From Bubalus kerabau (Eukaryota > Chordata > Mammalia > Artiodactyla > Bovidae): a stretch of DNA of 64,000 nucleotides. Positions 22,349 to 34,040 of the stretch are shown here, piece by piece (within the stretch, counting starts at the first letter, position 1; every line of letters starts with the position of its first letter). The position numbers and the translations under genes are program-made. The stretch lies in the NCBI RefSeq assembly GCF_029407905.1, contig NC_073643.1, forward strand, positions 41,140,501 to 41,204,500, written 5' to 3'. The notes under the pieces were generated by a model that was not told where the DNA came from, did no database searches, and saw nothing but the letters and a program-made list of their open reading frames with translations.

Positions 22349-23738
22349 CAGACACACACACACACAGAAAGAGCCACAACTCTAATCATCCAAAAATCAC
22401 CAACATTCTTCCAGATGAAATTTGTTAGAACTAATTTTCTGGCGTCATGGGTCAAATTTTCTTCCAAAGTCACCCTTAAAAGTAAAAACTCATACAAAAC
22501 ATGAAAACTAATTTATATACACACAGATCTTCTACACTGAAATCTTTAAAAACACGCACATCTGATACAGCCAAGATGGCTGTCACCATTACTTTTTGTA
22601 TGTTCGGCTGTATTTATAGATACAGTGTAGGTAGCTCTGTCTTTATCTTTCTCTATAAATACCTACACTGGCAATTGTCAACCAGATCGTGGGGAATTAA
22701 AAGCAATTTGTAGGCGTTAAAAAAAAAAAATACCACATTGTCTGTTATTCTATCATCAAATGTGTCAATATCTATGCAGCCAGAGCAAGAAAGGGCAAAA
22801 CTTTAATTAAAAGTTGATATTCTATTACTGATAACTCAATGCCCTTTTATTGAGTAGAAACTGGGATACATGAATCTGTTCCCATAGGATACATACCGAA
22901 TGAAAATAAAAATCAGGCACTTCAAATTGTACGTATGAAGACGTCAATGCTGTTCAAGGTCAAAAGGACGTCACTTTGCAAAGAACCCACCCATCTTTCT
23001 CCTCAGACACTGCAGCTGAAGGGCCAGAGTAGCCGTGATACCTGCACCGAGTCTGGAGACATGGGGCTCACGTAGTGCCTGAACAACAACCTGCACCTCA
23101 TTTTTCAAATGCACTTTTGTTCATCGCAGGTCACAACTGTAATGGGCAGAACAATTTAATTCATCACCTTTTGGGCAGGGATCCACACTGAAAAACCCAC
23201 ATCCAGAGGACAATTTGGCTCAATTAATGGGCTTTTCTCAGAGGACATTCACGATGAAAAGCATATGGAACCAGAATAGTGTGTTCTTTTTACAATGAAA
23301 CGTTGACTTCCAGTCTGGGAAAGGAACCCTAGAACTAAATACGGGTTCACTGGAAAATCACTGAATTAACAGAATATGTGGGTTTGTTGGAAAATCACTG
23401 AATTAATAAATAGAATATGGCCAAAGAAATCTCGCAAAGTCCATCTTGTAAACCAATGTTATTTTAAAAAACTTAAACATAGGGCTTCACAATACACCAG
23501 GAATGTATATAGAAAACTCTCAGTAAAAGAAAAAGAAAAATCTCAGTCTGCTTTCCCTAAAGAGAGAACAAGTTCTACGAAACAATGAGGTTCAGAAGTC
23601 TCATGATTATGTTAGAAAACAATGCTTTTCCCCTATGACGTGTGGCATCCCGGACATGCTTTTGGTAATGTCATAAATGCCACGTGAAAGAATGAAAGCT
23701 CAGAGACAGAGCATTCGGTTTTGGTTATGACACCGCAA
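21515..23738. other. No gene seen apart from a microsatellite
   Basis: About 2.2 kb of unique-looking DNA with the compound microsatellite at 22296-22367. A short direct repeat 'ggaaaatcactgaatta' occurs at about 23351 and 23389. No nameable repeat or exon. Confidence 0.4.
22296..22367 (+). repeat. Compound microsatellite (GA)n-(GACA)n-(CA)n
   Basis: The tract changes from imperfect gaga/gata to gaca units and then to caca within about 70 bases. It is likely length-polymorphic. Confidence 0.95.
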
Positions 23739-23927
23739 GGTTTCTCAACAGCAGCAGCATTAGTATTTCACACTCGCTGGTGTGTGTGTGTGGCGGGGGC
23801 GGGGTGGGGGTCCTGTCCTGTCCGGGTAGAGCATCCCCAGCCTCTACCCACTAAGTGCCAGCAGCAACATCCCTCCCTATTCTGATAACCCCAAATGTCG
23901 CCATTGCCAAATGTCTTCAGCGGGGCA
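23739..23927 (+). mobile_element. MER20-like hAT-Charlie DNA transposon
   Basis: Blocks in MER20 order: 'ggtttctcaacagcagc', 'tgtcctgtcc', 'gcatccccagcctctaccc', 'actaagtgccagcagcaaca' and 'attgccaaatgtcttcagc'. A (tg)n and G-rich patch at 23780-23813 replaces part of the interior. Opposite orientation to the copy at 6186. Confidence 0.75.
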
Positions 23928-26319
23928 AGAAAGAAACAAGAAAATCACCTTAAACTGAGAAGGCTGTAGTACTGCAATCACACTGTTTTATACTTAAATG
24001 TCACTTGATCACATCTGAAGACTGTCACAATTCAGTTGATACCTTTATAAAAACATATCAAGCCTGAAAAGAGATAAGGCATTTTCAGCCTCCCTATCTC
24101 CAACATCTTTGTAATTTGTAAAACACATCTAAAACTTTTTAAACAGAAGGAAAAACTAAAATGAAAAAAAAAAAAAAAGAAACCACCAGTGTCTGGGTCT
24201 TCTCCTACTCTTATTATCACAGGGGTGATTAAAAAAAAAAAAAAAGGCTTACGTTGTATGGAGACCACCAAACAACATCCTATCGTGTAAAAGCTCATAA
24301 ACTTCAGTAACTGGGTCTAGGAAACATTGGTCCCCTTTCTGAAAGATAAATAAATTCCCTCCTCTTGCAGTCTTCACACCTGCTACAATTTTTCTTTCAA
24401 TAAATTCATGTAATTTAATCTCCACAATAGAAAGTCAGGGATTAAAAAAAAGGGACAAGGAGGCAAAATGACAAGTTTAATTTGGAAAATATGACTGGGT
24501 TTCAGTCTGTGTTCACCTGAGATGGAAAATGGTCGCATCTCGTGTGGTTCACATCTACATGCCCGTTGCCACCTCTGGTCTTCCTGAGCTCTCATGGTGG
24601 AGCTGCCTCAGAGAAGGGGAGACCGGGCATGCTATGTCAGCATGCCTCCAAGGTTTCTGGGGTATGCTCTCAGGGGAAAGAAGGGGGAAAGAGAGTCAAG
24701 AGGCAACAGCATAAGCAGCAGGGTGCAGGCATTAGAGTGAGCTATGCACCTCTGCGTTGTCCTCCACTGAGAAATGAACTGTGTCACTGAACCTCTCGCC
24801 TCATACTCCTTACAGCAGAAGAAGGATGGCTAGTAATCTATTACCTGGCTAATTTATCTTCCTCCACAACTACATGGAAAACTCTCCATCACAATCAGAT
24901 GGGTGGCTGACGGAGAAAGAACACCCAAGGTACAGAGGGCTTCTGAAAGAGCCCTCTCCCACGACCTCCCGGGCCCCTTCTCTTTGAGTACAAGTACCCT
25001 GCACTTTAAGAAGTGAAAACACCCAACTTCACCAAATAATTATGAGATCTTTATAGACGAATCTTATCTCCTGTTTCTATTAAATGTAAACGACCGCTGG
25101 TACAAGAGGAAGATAATCCGATTTATAAACCACAGAAATGACACAACTTGAAGGGAGGCCTCAACTTTATAAAGCAAGGAAATCCTATAGTGAGCTTTTA
25201 AACCTAACAGACAAACCACACGAAACACAGCGCCAGGGTTATTTTGTCCCGGTCATACTCAAAAGGCATCATTTTGCAGACTCAGACGGTTAGCAGCAAA
25301 CCACAGCCAGTTCCCAAATGAATTCATGTACTTCTCAGAACCCAGCCAGCACTGCCGCATAAATGGGATAGAGGGCTTCTGGCCGACACTCATGGCCAAG
25401 TTCATCCTGCTTCAACGGTACAGGATATAACCCTTCTCCAAACACCCAAGTGGGAGACTTGCCCGCTTGGCAAAGCCAGTCTTCAATAGGCCTCTCCCCA
25501 CACTGAGCTCCCAAAGCACACTGGCTAATGGAATTCCAAGGGTCAGTTGAGAGTTCTGCCTTAGAATGTGGGGCGAGTCTTACAAAGATGACAACAGGCA
25601 CAGCCCTGCTGTCCAGATCCGACAGATGTACCAGGAGGCCAACCACATTTCCAGTTAGGCAGGCTCTAATTTCCTGGGGAAACTCTCAGCATTTTGAATA
25701 GAAGAAAGCTAGAAAAAAATCAATTTTTTTTTCTTCATGCCTGGGAAGCTAACGTGCCTACCGATGGAAAAGATCAAACGAACAGAAAAAAAAATAGAAA
25801 CAGAATCCTGAAATGCAATTCGGCTGCTTAACTGCAGAGCTTCCTGTCATCAAAAATAGAATCCAGACACTTGATGGTTATATGAATTCATGCAGTGACC
25901 TGTCATGAAAGATGGCAAATTATTTTCAAGATAAAAGCTAGACACGCATGTCACCTGTATGCACTATAATGTGGGTCAAAACAGAAGCGATGACAATGTC
26001 TACAAATCTTGCTTTATTCTCTCCACTTTGTTTTTATTTTCAATCCCATACCACCATGAACACTGCTAGGACTTCCTGGGGAGAAGGAATGAGATAGGTC
26101 CTCTAAATAATTGTGGTCCACTTTGAACACTGAATGCCATAAAAAGTACTAAGAGTTTAAACGCAGAATAACATTACAAACTGGAATTATAAGAGCACAT
26201 TCAGATGCTTAATTGGGAGCCAAGGTGAGATTCACCAACCACAACCACTCATTCCACTCCATCACCCAATCTTGGTTTAACCATCCTCAAAATGGCCTTT
26301 TGTGACCCTGTAGACCTGT
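23928..26319. other. No gene seen; unique-looking DNA
   Basis: About 2.4 kb with A-runs near 24162-24178 and 24231-24245. The 103-codon minus frame (25335-25646) and the overlapping plus frames at 24529-24790 show no known domain. Confidence 0.4.
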
Positions 26320-26468
26320 ACCTCTCCAACTTGAAAGTATCTGCAAACCACCTCAGACTCTTGTTTTAAAGCAGTTTCTATTCTGATTCTACGTGAGGTG
26401 CCAAGTCTTGCAGTTCCACCAAGCTTCCAGGAGATGCCGATGCCCTTGGTCCAAAGATCAAGCTGTGC
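26320..26468 (-). mobile_element. MER5A-like hAT-Charlie DNA transposon
   Basis: 'ctctccaacttgaaagtat', 'aaaccacctcagactcttg', 'tctattctgattctacg', 'caagcttccaggagatgccg' and 'atgcccttggtcca' follow the inverted MER5A order. Ends are decayed, with no visible 8-bp duplication. Confidence 0.65.
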
Positions 26469-26829
26469 ATAGCCGGGAGCTCGGTAACTCTGGAAACACT
26501 GTCGGCTCCCTACTGGCAGCCCTCTCTGTCTTATCGAAGAGCGGCAACCTAATGAACCTGAGGGCTAAGTCAGGCTGGAGCCAACCCAGTCCCAGGAACT
26601 GGAGTCCTCTCTGATAGAAACGGGTGCAGGGTAGGCACAGGCTCCAGCTTGAGTCAATGATTTTTATGCGGAAGTAAGCTGGACTTCCCTCCCAGCTTCA
26701 CTTCTGTGGCAGCCTCTGCCATGTGAGTCTGGGCTACAGGGGGCCGAGAGAACCATCTGAAAGCCAAGGACAGAGGTGAAAGGGCATGTACAGAAAACCA
26801 CAGAATGAATGCAACATGAGAGCCCAAGA
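26469..26829. other. No gene seen
   Basis: About 360 bases of unique-looking, GC-moderate DNA between two hAT relics. Confidence 0.4.
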
Positions 26830-27055
26830 TAAAAGGTCACAAAGCTATGAGCCACAGGCCAAATCCAGACTGCCATCTGTTTTCGTAAATAAAGTTTTAT
26901 TAGAGCAGAACCATGCCCATCCGTCTACTGTTTATGGTTAGGTTTATGCCTCAGTGACAAAGATGAGAAGTTGCAGCAGAGGCCATACGGCTCTCCAAGC
27001 CTCAAGTGTTTATAACCAGGCCCTCTTCAGAAGAATTTTGCTGACCCCTGGCCTA
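26830..27055. mobile_element. hAT-type non-autonomous DNA transposon relic
   Basis: Contains blocks of a widespread mammalian hAT element: 'ccaaatccagactgcc', 'cgtaaataaagttttattag', 'accatgcccatccgtcta', 'gttgcagcagaggccatacgg' and the end 'ttttgctgacccctgg' at 27036-27051. I am sure of the class but not of the family name. Confidence 0.7.
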
Positions 27056-27104
27056 GATCGTTAAATCAACTCCCCATATGCTTCATCCCATCCTGTATTT
27101 CACC

Positions 27105-27230
27105 AGCATGACGGTTTCAATAGTTTCCTCCCCTGCTGGACAATCAACTCCTTAGCTATCTTGTTTACTACTATCTGCCAGTTCTGAGCACAGTAGCAGG
27201 CCCATAGGGGCTGCACAATGAGTTGTGAAA
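27105..27230 (+). mobile_element. L2 LINE 3'-end fragment
   Basis: A 'ggacaatcaactccttagc' block, 'gttctgagcacagtagcagg' and 'ggctgcacaatgagt' follow the order of the L2 3' terminus. Old and short. Confidence 0.5.
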
Positions 27231-27927
27231 TTTGTAATTAAGCTCCAATGTTTTAATCAAGATATCTGCAAGTTTGTGGTCCTTTCTCTGGCTCTTCAAT
27301 ATTCAGTGTTTAGACTATGCTAAAAATGACAGTTCTTAATATAACCTCCTATTAATAGCAATAACCTGCTTTTCATCCTCCACAAATACCACTTCCTTCC
27401 TCTCCGATCAGTTACAGGCAGGACAGAATGGGGCTGCCAAATCCGGTCTCACTGTATCCAGAAGCAATACAGCCTGGGGCCTGGAAGTCCAGGTCAGAAT
27501 TTGCATGATCACCAGTCCCTCGGCCAACAGCAGGATGGACGGCCCGCTCTCCAGCCAACTTGAGTCCACAGCAGAGAGAGCACACAATAGCGGGCGGCCT
27601 TCTGTGAGCCCAAGAGGAAACATAAATTTTGAATAAAGGAAGAAAAGGAAAAAGAAGTAGGAGATCCCAGGATGATAAAAGGCCCAACTTCCTACAGCAA
27701 AAGAGCTACCAGAGGGTATCTTACAGAGGACTCTGAACATTATGATACAAGTATCTTGTTGCAAAATGCTATGATGGAAATGGATGGTTACTAGTTATTT
27801 TCAAAGATAACAAGTTTTCTTGACAGAATTAGCAGTTGATACATTCCTTTTACTGTATTTTTGTAGCCTAATAGTACAATGATGAAGAAGGAAAACAAAA
27901 CAAAACAAAAATCATGCAGTATAGAGC
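27231..27927. other. No gene seen
   Basis: A minus-strand frame of 118 codons (27408-27764) overlaps another minus frame (27412-27687). Neither has a recognisable motif. An (aaac)n tract lies at about 27893-27910. Confidence 0.4.
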
Positions 27928-28080
27928 TGGAACTTGGCTAGAGTTCCTGCTTAAGGATGGGGGTAAATAATTTGGCCTCAGTTTTCTAATCCATAAAATA
28001 GACATAATACTAACACTTCTCTTACACATTTGTTGAGGTGAATACTCAATAGATAGTAGCGATATATCATTGCTCGTATT
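27928..28080 (+). mobile_element. MIR SINE
   Basis: 'gagctggaacttggctag', 'cctcagttttctaatcc', 'ataaaatagacataatact' and 'gaggtgaatactcaatag' follow MIR order. Confidence 0.62.
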
Positions 28081-28250
28081 TTTAAAGTAAAGAGCACATA
28101 GAAATCATTGAATACATTACCTAGAAACCTTTATCTTTTAAAAATTTTACTTCTATCTTTCCTTACACACTGTTGACATTATCAAAAAGGAGTCTCCCCC
28201 ACCCTGTATTATATACCTGTGCCTGAAAAGTTATTACAAGTCATATATAG

Positions 28251-28815
28251 TTGTTTTTTTTTTTTAATTGGAGTATAGATGTTTTAAAGTCTTATTAGTT
28301 TCTACTGGACAACATGAATCAGCTGTAAGGATACATATATCCACTTCCTCCCGAGCCTCCCTCCCACCTCCCAATCCCACCCCTAGAATGTCATCACAGA
28401 ACACGGAGGTGAACTCCCTGTGCTATACAGCAGCTACTCACCAGCTATCTATTTTATACCTGGTGGTATATATACGTCACAGAGAGGGCAATGGCACCCC
28501 ACTCCAGCACTCTTGCCTGGAAAATCCCATGGATGGAGAAGCCTGGTGGGCTGCAGTCCATGGGGTCGCGAAGAGTTGGACACAACTGAGCGACTTCCCT
28601 TTCACTTTTCACTTTCCTGCATTAGAGAAGGAAATGGCAACCCACTCCAGTGTTCTTGCCTGGAGAATCCCAGGGACGGGGGAGCCTGGTGGGCTGCCGT
28701 CTATGGGGTCGCACCGAGTCAGACACGACTGAAGTGACTAAGCAGCAGCAGCAGCATATATACATCAACGTTACTCTCCCAATTTGTCCCATCCATCTCA
28801 GTAATATATAATGGA
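28251..28815 (-). mobile_element. L1 3' end, split by a Bov-A2 SINE
   Basis: Starts with an inverted A tail (T-run at 28252-28265) and 'aattggagtatagatg'. It continues through 'acaacatgaatcagctgt', 'cctccctcccacctccc' and 'ctccctgtgctatacagc', the inverted 3' UTR of ruminant L1. It is interrupted at 28480-28755 and resumes with 'tatatacatcaacgttactc'. Non-coding and 5'-truncated. Confidence 0.8.
28480..28755 (+). mobile_element. Bov-A2 SINE (dimer) inserted in L1
   Basis: Two Bov-A units in tandem (28480 to about 28618 and about 28624-28740), joined by a 'ttccctttcacttttcact' linker and ending in (agc)n. Flanked by 'atatatacgtca' (28468-28479) and 'atatatacatca' (28756-28767), one mismatch. 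It therefore inserted after the L1. Confidence 0.94.
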
Positions 28816-29229
28816 TCGTTAATCTATGGCAGGCTATGTCTCAATACTCTTCCTCAAAGAAACGTGAATAAGAAATAGACAGTTTCGATACGAGGCCTTT
28901 CCTTTTGGGAGAAGGTTGGCAGCTCCACTCGGGAAGTAAAGACATACCCAGGAACAGCAAATACCATGTATCTTTGAGCCCACTGCTAGCACTACTCTAA
29001 AGCCTTTATTTCTCATTACACAGTTCAAAGTCACAACCTAAGCACCTCTGAGACACAAGCTTAGTTTTGTGATGTTTAGGGGAAAGAAAGAAAGTGTTTT
29101 AAAGGGCTCAAGTTTATGAAATGGACTGAGCTGATGTGCCAGCATTAAGTAACAAATAAATGTAATCAGTTCCCACTAAACTCTAGGCACTAAGAAAATG
29201 TGGTTCAAAGGGTTAAGTTCTAAGAGTGG
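28816..29229. other. No gene seen
   Basis: About 410 bases, unique-looking. Confidence 0.4.
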
Positions 29230-29480
29230 AACATGGTAATAATGGCTGGTGGGATAATTTCTCTGAAGACAATTAAAGGAAGTGCAGAAAATGACACAGA
29301 GCAGACAGGAGTACTGTCCTACAGGGGCTTATGGGCAGGCTTTCCTGGGAAGGTGAAGTTTGAACAGAGACAAGAATTGAGTGAAAGAGTAAGTTCCGTG
29401 CCCTGTGGTGAAGGTCAGGGTACAGGGTGAAGAGGGAAACACGCTCTAGACAGGAAAGAGTAAGTGCAGGCTAGTGAGTC
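29230..29480 (+). mobile_element. Ancient mammalian repeat, family uncertain
   Basis: 'ggctttcctgggaaggtgaa', 'gtttgaacagagacaagaat' and 'ctctagacaggaaagagtaa' resemble a widespread, very old (L2-like) mammalian repeat. I cannot name it firmly. The 65-codon plus frame across it is incidental. Confidence 0.35.
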
Positions 29481-29558
29481 TGTTCCAAAGACGGGTTCTC
29501 CTTGGGTCCCAGGACAATAACACACAAACTTACTCACTCAATACTCACTCACTCACTC

Positions 29559-29660
29559 CAGCTGCAGCCCGTGGGATCTAGTTCCCTGACCAGGGATAGA
29601 ACCTGAGCCCCCTGCATTGGGAGTGCCGAGTTTCAGCCACTGGACCACAAGGGAAGTCCC
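29559..29660 (-). mobile_element. CHR-type SINE fragment beside (ACTC)n
   Basis: 'agctgcagcccgtgggatct', 'ttccctgaccagggataga' and 'ccactggaccacaagggaag' mark a minus-strand CHR head. An (actc)n tract lies immediately left at 29531-29558, in the place of the expected A tail. Confidence 0.78.
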
Positions 29661-29701
29661 AAAGGTAACAACTTTTTATTCAAAAATGTTGCTTTCCTGG
29701 A

Positions 29702-29806
29702 TTCCCCTGGTGGCCCAATAGTTAACATCCAGCTCTGCCAATACAGGAGGTGTGGGTTAGATCCCTGGTAAGGGAACTAAGATCCCATGTGCTGCAATGG
29801 CAGAAA
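29702..29806 (+). mobile_element. CHR-type SINE, 3'-truncated
   Basis: 'ttcccctggtggcccaatag' at 29702, 'gtgggttagatccctgg' and 'gggaactaagatcccatg' form a plus-strand CHR head ending near a T-run. It is only about 40 bases from an oppositely oriented CHR copy, giving a small inverted pair. Confidence 0.75.
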
Positions 29807-31584
29807 GTTTTTTTTTAAGGTTGCTTCTTATACTAGGTGAATGGGTAGTGTTCAAAGATAAATTGAAGCATTAAAAAAATTTTAAGAGTTTATTTAATCA
29901 AAAGTCAACTCATATAGGGCAATATTTACTGGCAGGAGCTGAGGAGAGACTTTCACAGAGAAAAAGTAGAAATAAAATAAGGAGATTACTGATTGGTTGA
30001 AGCCCAGCAAGTTGTTTGTGATTGGTTGGTGTTAGGTGTCAATTTCACAACCGTGAGCCATGTGCAGGTCTGGCTTTGGGTTTGCTACACAGGCCACTAG
30101 GGCATCAGTGCCACCTCAGTCTCATGGCCTCCTTGTTTAATTAACATGACAGTCGAGTAGTGGGTAAGTAGGTCCATGAATAAGTGAAATTTGGGTATGA
30201 TCTGGTTCTTTATTGGCTTTGTAGTTGCTGCGGCATACACTAAAACTAACCATTTAACCATTCTCTAGGTGTCCTGCTATTTCTATTACATCCCTTCCTT
30301 TGGAAAGGCCTACAGCATTCTCCCAAGTGACCACACGCAACCAGTCACATCTGCATTTCTTTCCAACCCTTTCCACACAGCACCTGGAATGCAGCAAGAG
30401 AAGTGATTATCTGTCAACCAGACTTCCTTTAAAAACACTCCCTTTGCAGCTCCAAAGCCTTGGTTACCAAGGACAGCGCCCTTCTGGTTCAGGTCTCTAA
30501 TTTCAAAAGCAGGGGATCACAAGAATTACAAGCACCAATGCCCTGACCTTTCAGGAGCATTTCCACCACTGGGGACCAAGTGAAAAACCAACTCACCTAT
30601 TATAGTGTGGGAGCAGACTGCAAAATTTCCCAGTCCCATTCTCACAGCCGTAGAGTTCTCCTCAAGAAGTCATTAACAGCATTTAAAGAAGGATAAAAGG
30701 ATATTTAGAGAACTGGGCTTTCCCCAGGAAATGAGGTAGCTTTTTGACTCACAGTATAAAAGAAATCAATGAGAATCAGTTGGCCAGCGATATAAAGTAT
30801 ATGTTAGACAAAAAGAAAGGCGAGGTAGAGAGAGATGGTTTAAATCACTGCCATATTCAAGGGATGGCAGGGCATTTCCCGCTCCTGGCCTCCCATCCAT
30901 TCATGGTGACTAATTCAAGTACAGCCTTTTCAAAACCTTAAAGGGGCAGAGGACTCTATTCCAGACATCTTCCTTGTCCGTGTGATTTCTGAGTTCACAG
31001 CTGAGACAGACAGACATTTGTGGATTTTACTAAAGGCATATGGCATTTACATACTATTTCCTATCTTCTCTATTCTTTGTACAGAGGGATGTTACACTCC
31101 TCATTAGATGAAGCTGGGAAAGATTCATTGCTATCTCTCTAGCTGGTACATCACACAACTAAAAAATGATAAAGCTGAATGCCAAATCCAGGTTTTTAAG
31201 GAGGACCATGATGCATCCGAGGGTAATTAAAAATAAATACATTAATAAAAATATTTATCTCCAGTCAAAAATTGACTTCTTCCTCATTTGTAACCTGATG
31301 AGTAGAAATACATCTGTGTCCTCACATCATCATTTAGGAACAACTTTTCTTTCCAAGTGAGTCTCCCAACAATGCACCACCCTTTGCTGTTGACATCAAA
31401 ATTTCTGCCCACAAACCGACCACCATACCTAGAAACCGCCGTTCTCTCTGCACCCAATGCAAAGACTTTCTGTCAAGCTTCTTTCTTGAATCATGTCTCC
31501 AGCACACTGCCTCTATACTCATTCCTTCCCTGCTTCTCATTCATCACTGGCCAAGCTATAGGAGGGGAAATACAGGAGTTAAAT
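29807..31584. other. No gene seen; possible LTR-derived relic
   Basis: Positions about 29880-30250 have the feel of an old LTR ('gagtttatttaatcaaaag', then two 'gattggttg' CCAAT-like inverted boxes at about 29991 and 30021), but I cannot assign a family and see no paired LTR or coding part. The rest, including short plus frames at 30300-30500 and 30744-30941, is unique-looking. Confidence 0.35.
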
Positions 31585-31773
31585 CAGGGGTCCCCAACCA
31601 CCTGGATACAATGCCTGATGATCTGAGGTGGAGCTGATATAATACTAATAAAAATAACATGCACAATTCAGTGTAATGTGCTTGAATCATCCCAAAACCA
31701 CCCCCAGCCCCATCCATGGAAAAATTGTCTTCCACAAAACCGGTCCCTGGTGCCAAAAAGGTTGGAACTGCTG
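31585..31773. mobile_element. hAT-Tip100-type element (MER45-like), internally deleted
   Basis: Begins 'caggggtccccaaccacc' (31585) and ends 'aaaaaggttggaactgctg' (about 31773), an imperfect terminal inverted repeat. Inside are 'aatgcctgatgatctgaggtgg' and 'ccatggaaaaattgtcttcc', followed by 'aaaccggtccctgg'. The middle is shorter than the usual element. The class is clear; the family name is from memory. Confidence 0.7.
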
Positions 31774-32702
31774 CTATAAACTGCTTATTAGCCAAATTTT
31801 TCTTGCCTCAATTTTACTGATCACGAAAGCTGCATTATGTCTTTTCTCAGGGTGTGATCACTTCCTGGATCAATATCTGTTTTGGTTCTGGACTTCAATC
31901 TGAAAAGCAACCTTAATTAAACAGCCCTTGTGAGCAAGACACACATAACCGCTATTTGAAGAGGTGTTTGTGGAGCTCTCGGGATCCTCCCAATATTAAC
32001 ACATCCAGAGAAAGTTTGTATGAGGAAAGTGTGTTACCAGACTTCATGCACGGCTCACACCAAGGCAGGGTGTCATTCTAGCAAGACACAGAGAACCTGC
32101 AAGACGAAGATGAGTTGGGCACAGAGAGACTGCCAGGCAATGTGGCATGTTCATCCCTTAAACACTCCATTTCATTCCAAGGTACCCGAACGATAATAGA
32201 CTTTATTCTAATTGGATTGTCTGCAATGAGCCAATTTAAGTGCTAAATGCTGCGAATTATTCAGCCTGACATAGCAATGCACTGATGTGAGCCGCTGCAG
32301 GGCAGGAGGTTTGCGGAAAGTGTAAGTTCCTGAAGCATAAGGAGGCGCCTCGCGCATCTAACTTGGCAGACCTCCACCACAGATTCAGACTGTCTGCACA
32401 GCTGCAGGGGACCCAGAAAGCATCGGCTGCCACCTTGACCCCAAACACATCTGCCATCAGCCCAGACGGCTGATTCCATAGCGTCACTGGGGCAAAGACA
32501 TGTCAAAGGCTTAAAAGGAGAACGAATGGCTCAGAACACAAGGAAAGATTTTCCACAGGAAAGGGCATCCTTCACCTTCACTCTGGGTTCTGTTATTTTC
32601 ACATCACATTTTCAGAATTTAAAAACATTTTTAGACTTAAATTTTTAAATTTCAGAATGTTTAAACTCATCAGGGTATTGGCTAGAGGTTTAAAATTAGT
32701 GT
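31774..32702. other. No gene seen
   Basis: Unique-looking DNA. Two overlapping minus frames (32257-32506) coincide with a GC-richer patch and show no motif. Confidence 0.4.
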
Positions 32703-32885
32703 TTAAAAGCTTGAGATTTGGAATGGAAATGGATCTATCACATGCCAAAGCAAGTTACTTAATACTTCTATACTTCAGTTTCTTCATTTAAAAAAATGGG
32801 CGTGATAAAAGTGTCTATACTGCTCCAGACTAGGATGAAGATTTAAATATATATAGGGATTCTAACATGTATGGAGCCTAACATA
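32703..32885 (+). mobile_element. MIR SINE
   Basis: 'gccaaagcaagttacttaat', 'cttcagtttcttcattt', 'aaaaatgggcgtgataa' and 'gatgaagatttaaatatat' follow MIR order. Confidence 0.62.
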
Positions 32886-33767
32886 AGCTAGTCATTAAAA
32901 TGTACAGTATATATACACAAATATATAATACAGATGTATAAGGTATATATTATCTACAGAAACATATAATAGCAATTACATGGGAGTTTTCTCCCAAAAC
33001 AGATTTAAAGAGAAATAACTAGACAACATCTACAGAACTCCATCTGGAACCTAAATACCACTATTTCATGTTACAGAACACAAAAGAAAGTGCCTGATTT
33101 GAACAGGAGATTTTCTTCTCAACACAGTTCTGTCATAGCTTCTCCTGTAGAATTTATTTATGAAAAACACTGGAGGGGGAGGTCGAAATAGATGGTCTCT
33201 AGGGTGCCACTTAGCACTAAAATTAGGATTTTCAAAATCAATTTATAACTATAATAATCTTCTAACTAAAATGATTTCCAACACTGCCCTAGTTCTGAAT
33301 CAAGCTATATTTTCATGAAATACTATGGCTCTCTACACAGAGCCCAAAGGAAGTCTAGGTCATGGTAAAAACTCAATTTACAAATGCCAACAACAACAAC
33401 AAAACACAGAGCCAGCTTTTAATGGCTCAAGAGAAGAATGTTCCTTCAGTTTCCTGACTAAAGGGTTAATTAAAATTTCTTCCATGTCAAATGCAACTGA
33501 TTCAACTTGGGCTGAAGGGTTGAAGTGCCATAATATTCCTATCTGACTTTACAGCACTTTCTGTATATATTCTATTCATAAGAATCAACAGTTGAATAGT
33601 TTACTTGACAATTTTCCCCTTATATGTGCTAAGTCACACAAACCTAGACAAGTTCATTCAAGAATGGGCTATGATTATTTGTGCTGTTCTCTTAGGAGCT
33701 GTGAAAGCAACCTAAGCTACCTTAAATTCAGAGTCACTATGTGGTATTTGCTATATTATTCAGATTT
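32886..33767. other. No gene seen
   Basis: AT-rich unique-looking DNA with a (caacaa)n tract near 33388-33402. Confidence 0.4.
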
Positions 33768-33777
33768 TTGTGTGTGT

Positions 33778-33978
33778 GTGTGCACTCGCCTAGTCATGTC
33801 TGACTGTTTGCAATCCCATGGACTGTAGCCTACCAGGCTCCTGTCCATGGAATTTTCCAGGCAAGAATATTGGAGTGGGTTTTCATTTCCCACTCCAGGG
33901 GGTCTTCCCAACCAAGCAATCGAACCCCATCTCTTTTGCGTCAGGCACTGGCAGGCAGATTCTTTGCCACTGTGCTAC
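33778..33978 (-). mobile_element. Bov-tA SINE
   Basis: Minus-strand Bov-tA from the tRNA-like head (ends 'tttgccactgtgcta' near 33977) to a (gt)n tail at 33776-33782. Flanks 'attcagattt' (33768) and 'attcaattt' (33979) look like a slightly decayed target-site duplication. Confidence 0.9.
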
Positions 33979-34040
33979 ATTCAATTTCAGGTATTTGACT
34001 TTAAATCAAATGATAATATGAATGAAGTTTGGTAAACTCT

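Noticed and set aside
23776..23815. G-rich tract considered as a G-quadruplex
   Set aside because: Only three G-runs of three or more lie close together, so it does not meet the usual four-run pattern.
28268..28737. Plus-strand frames of 154 and 105 codons
   Set aside because: They are translations of an L1 3' UTR and a Bov-A2 SINE. The same peptide fragments recur at other Bov-A copies.
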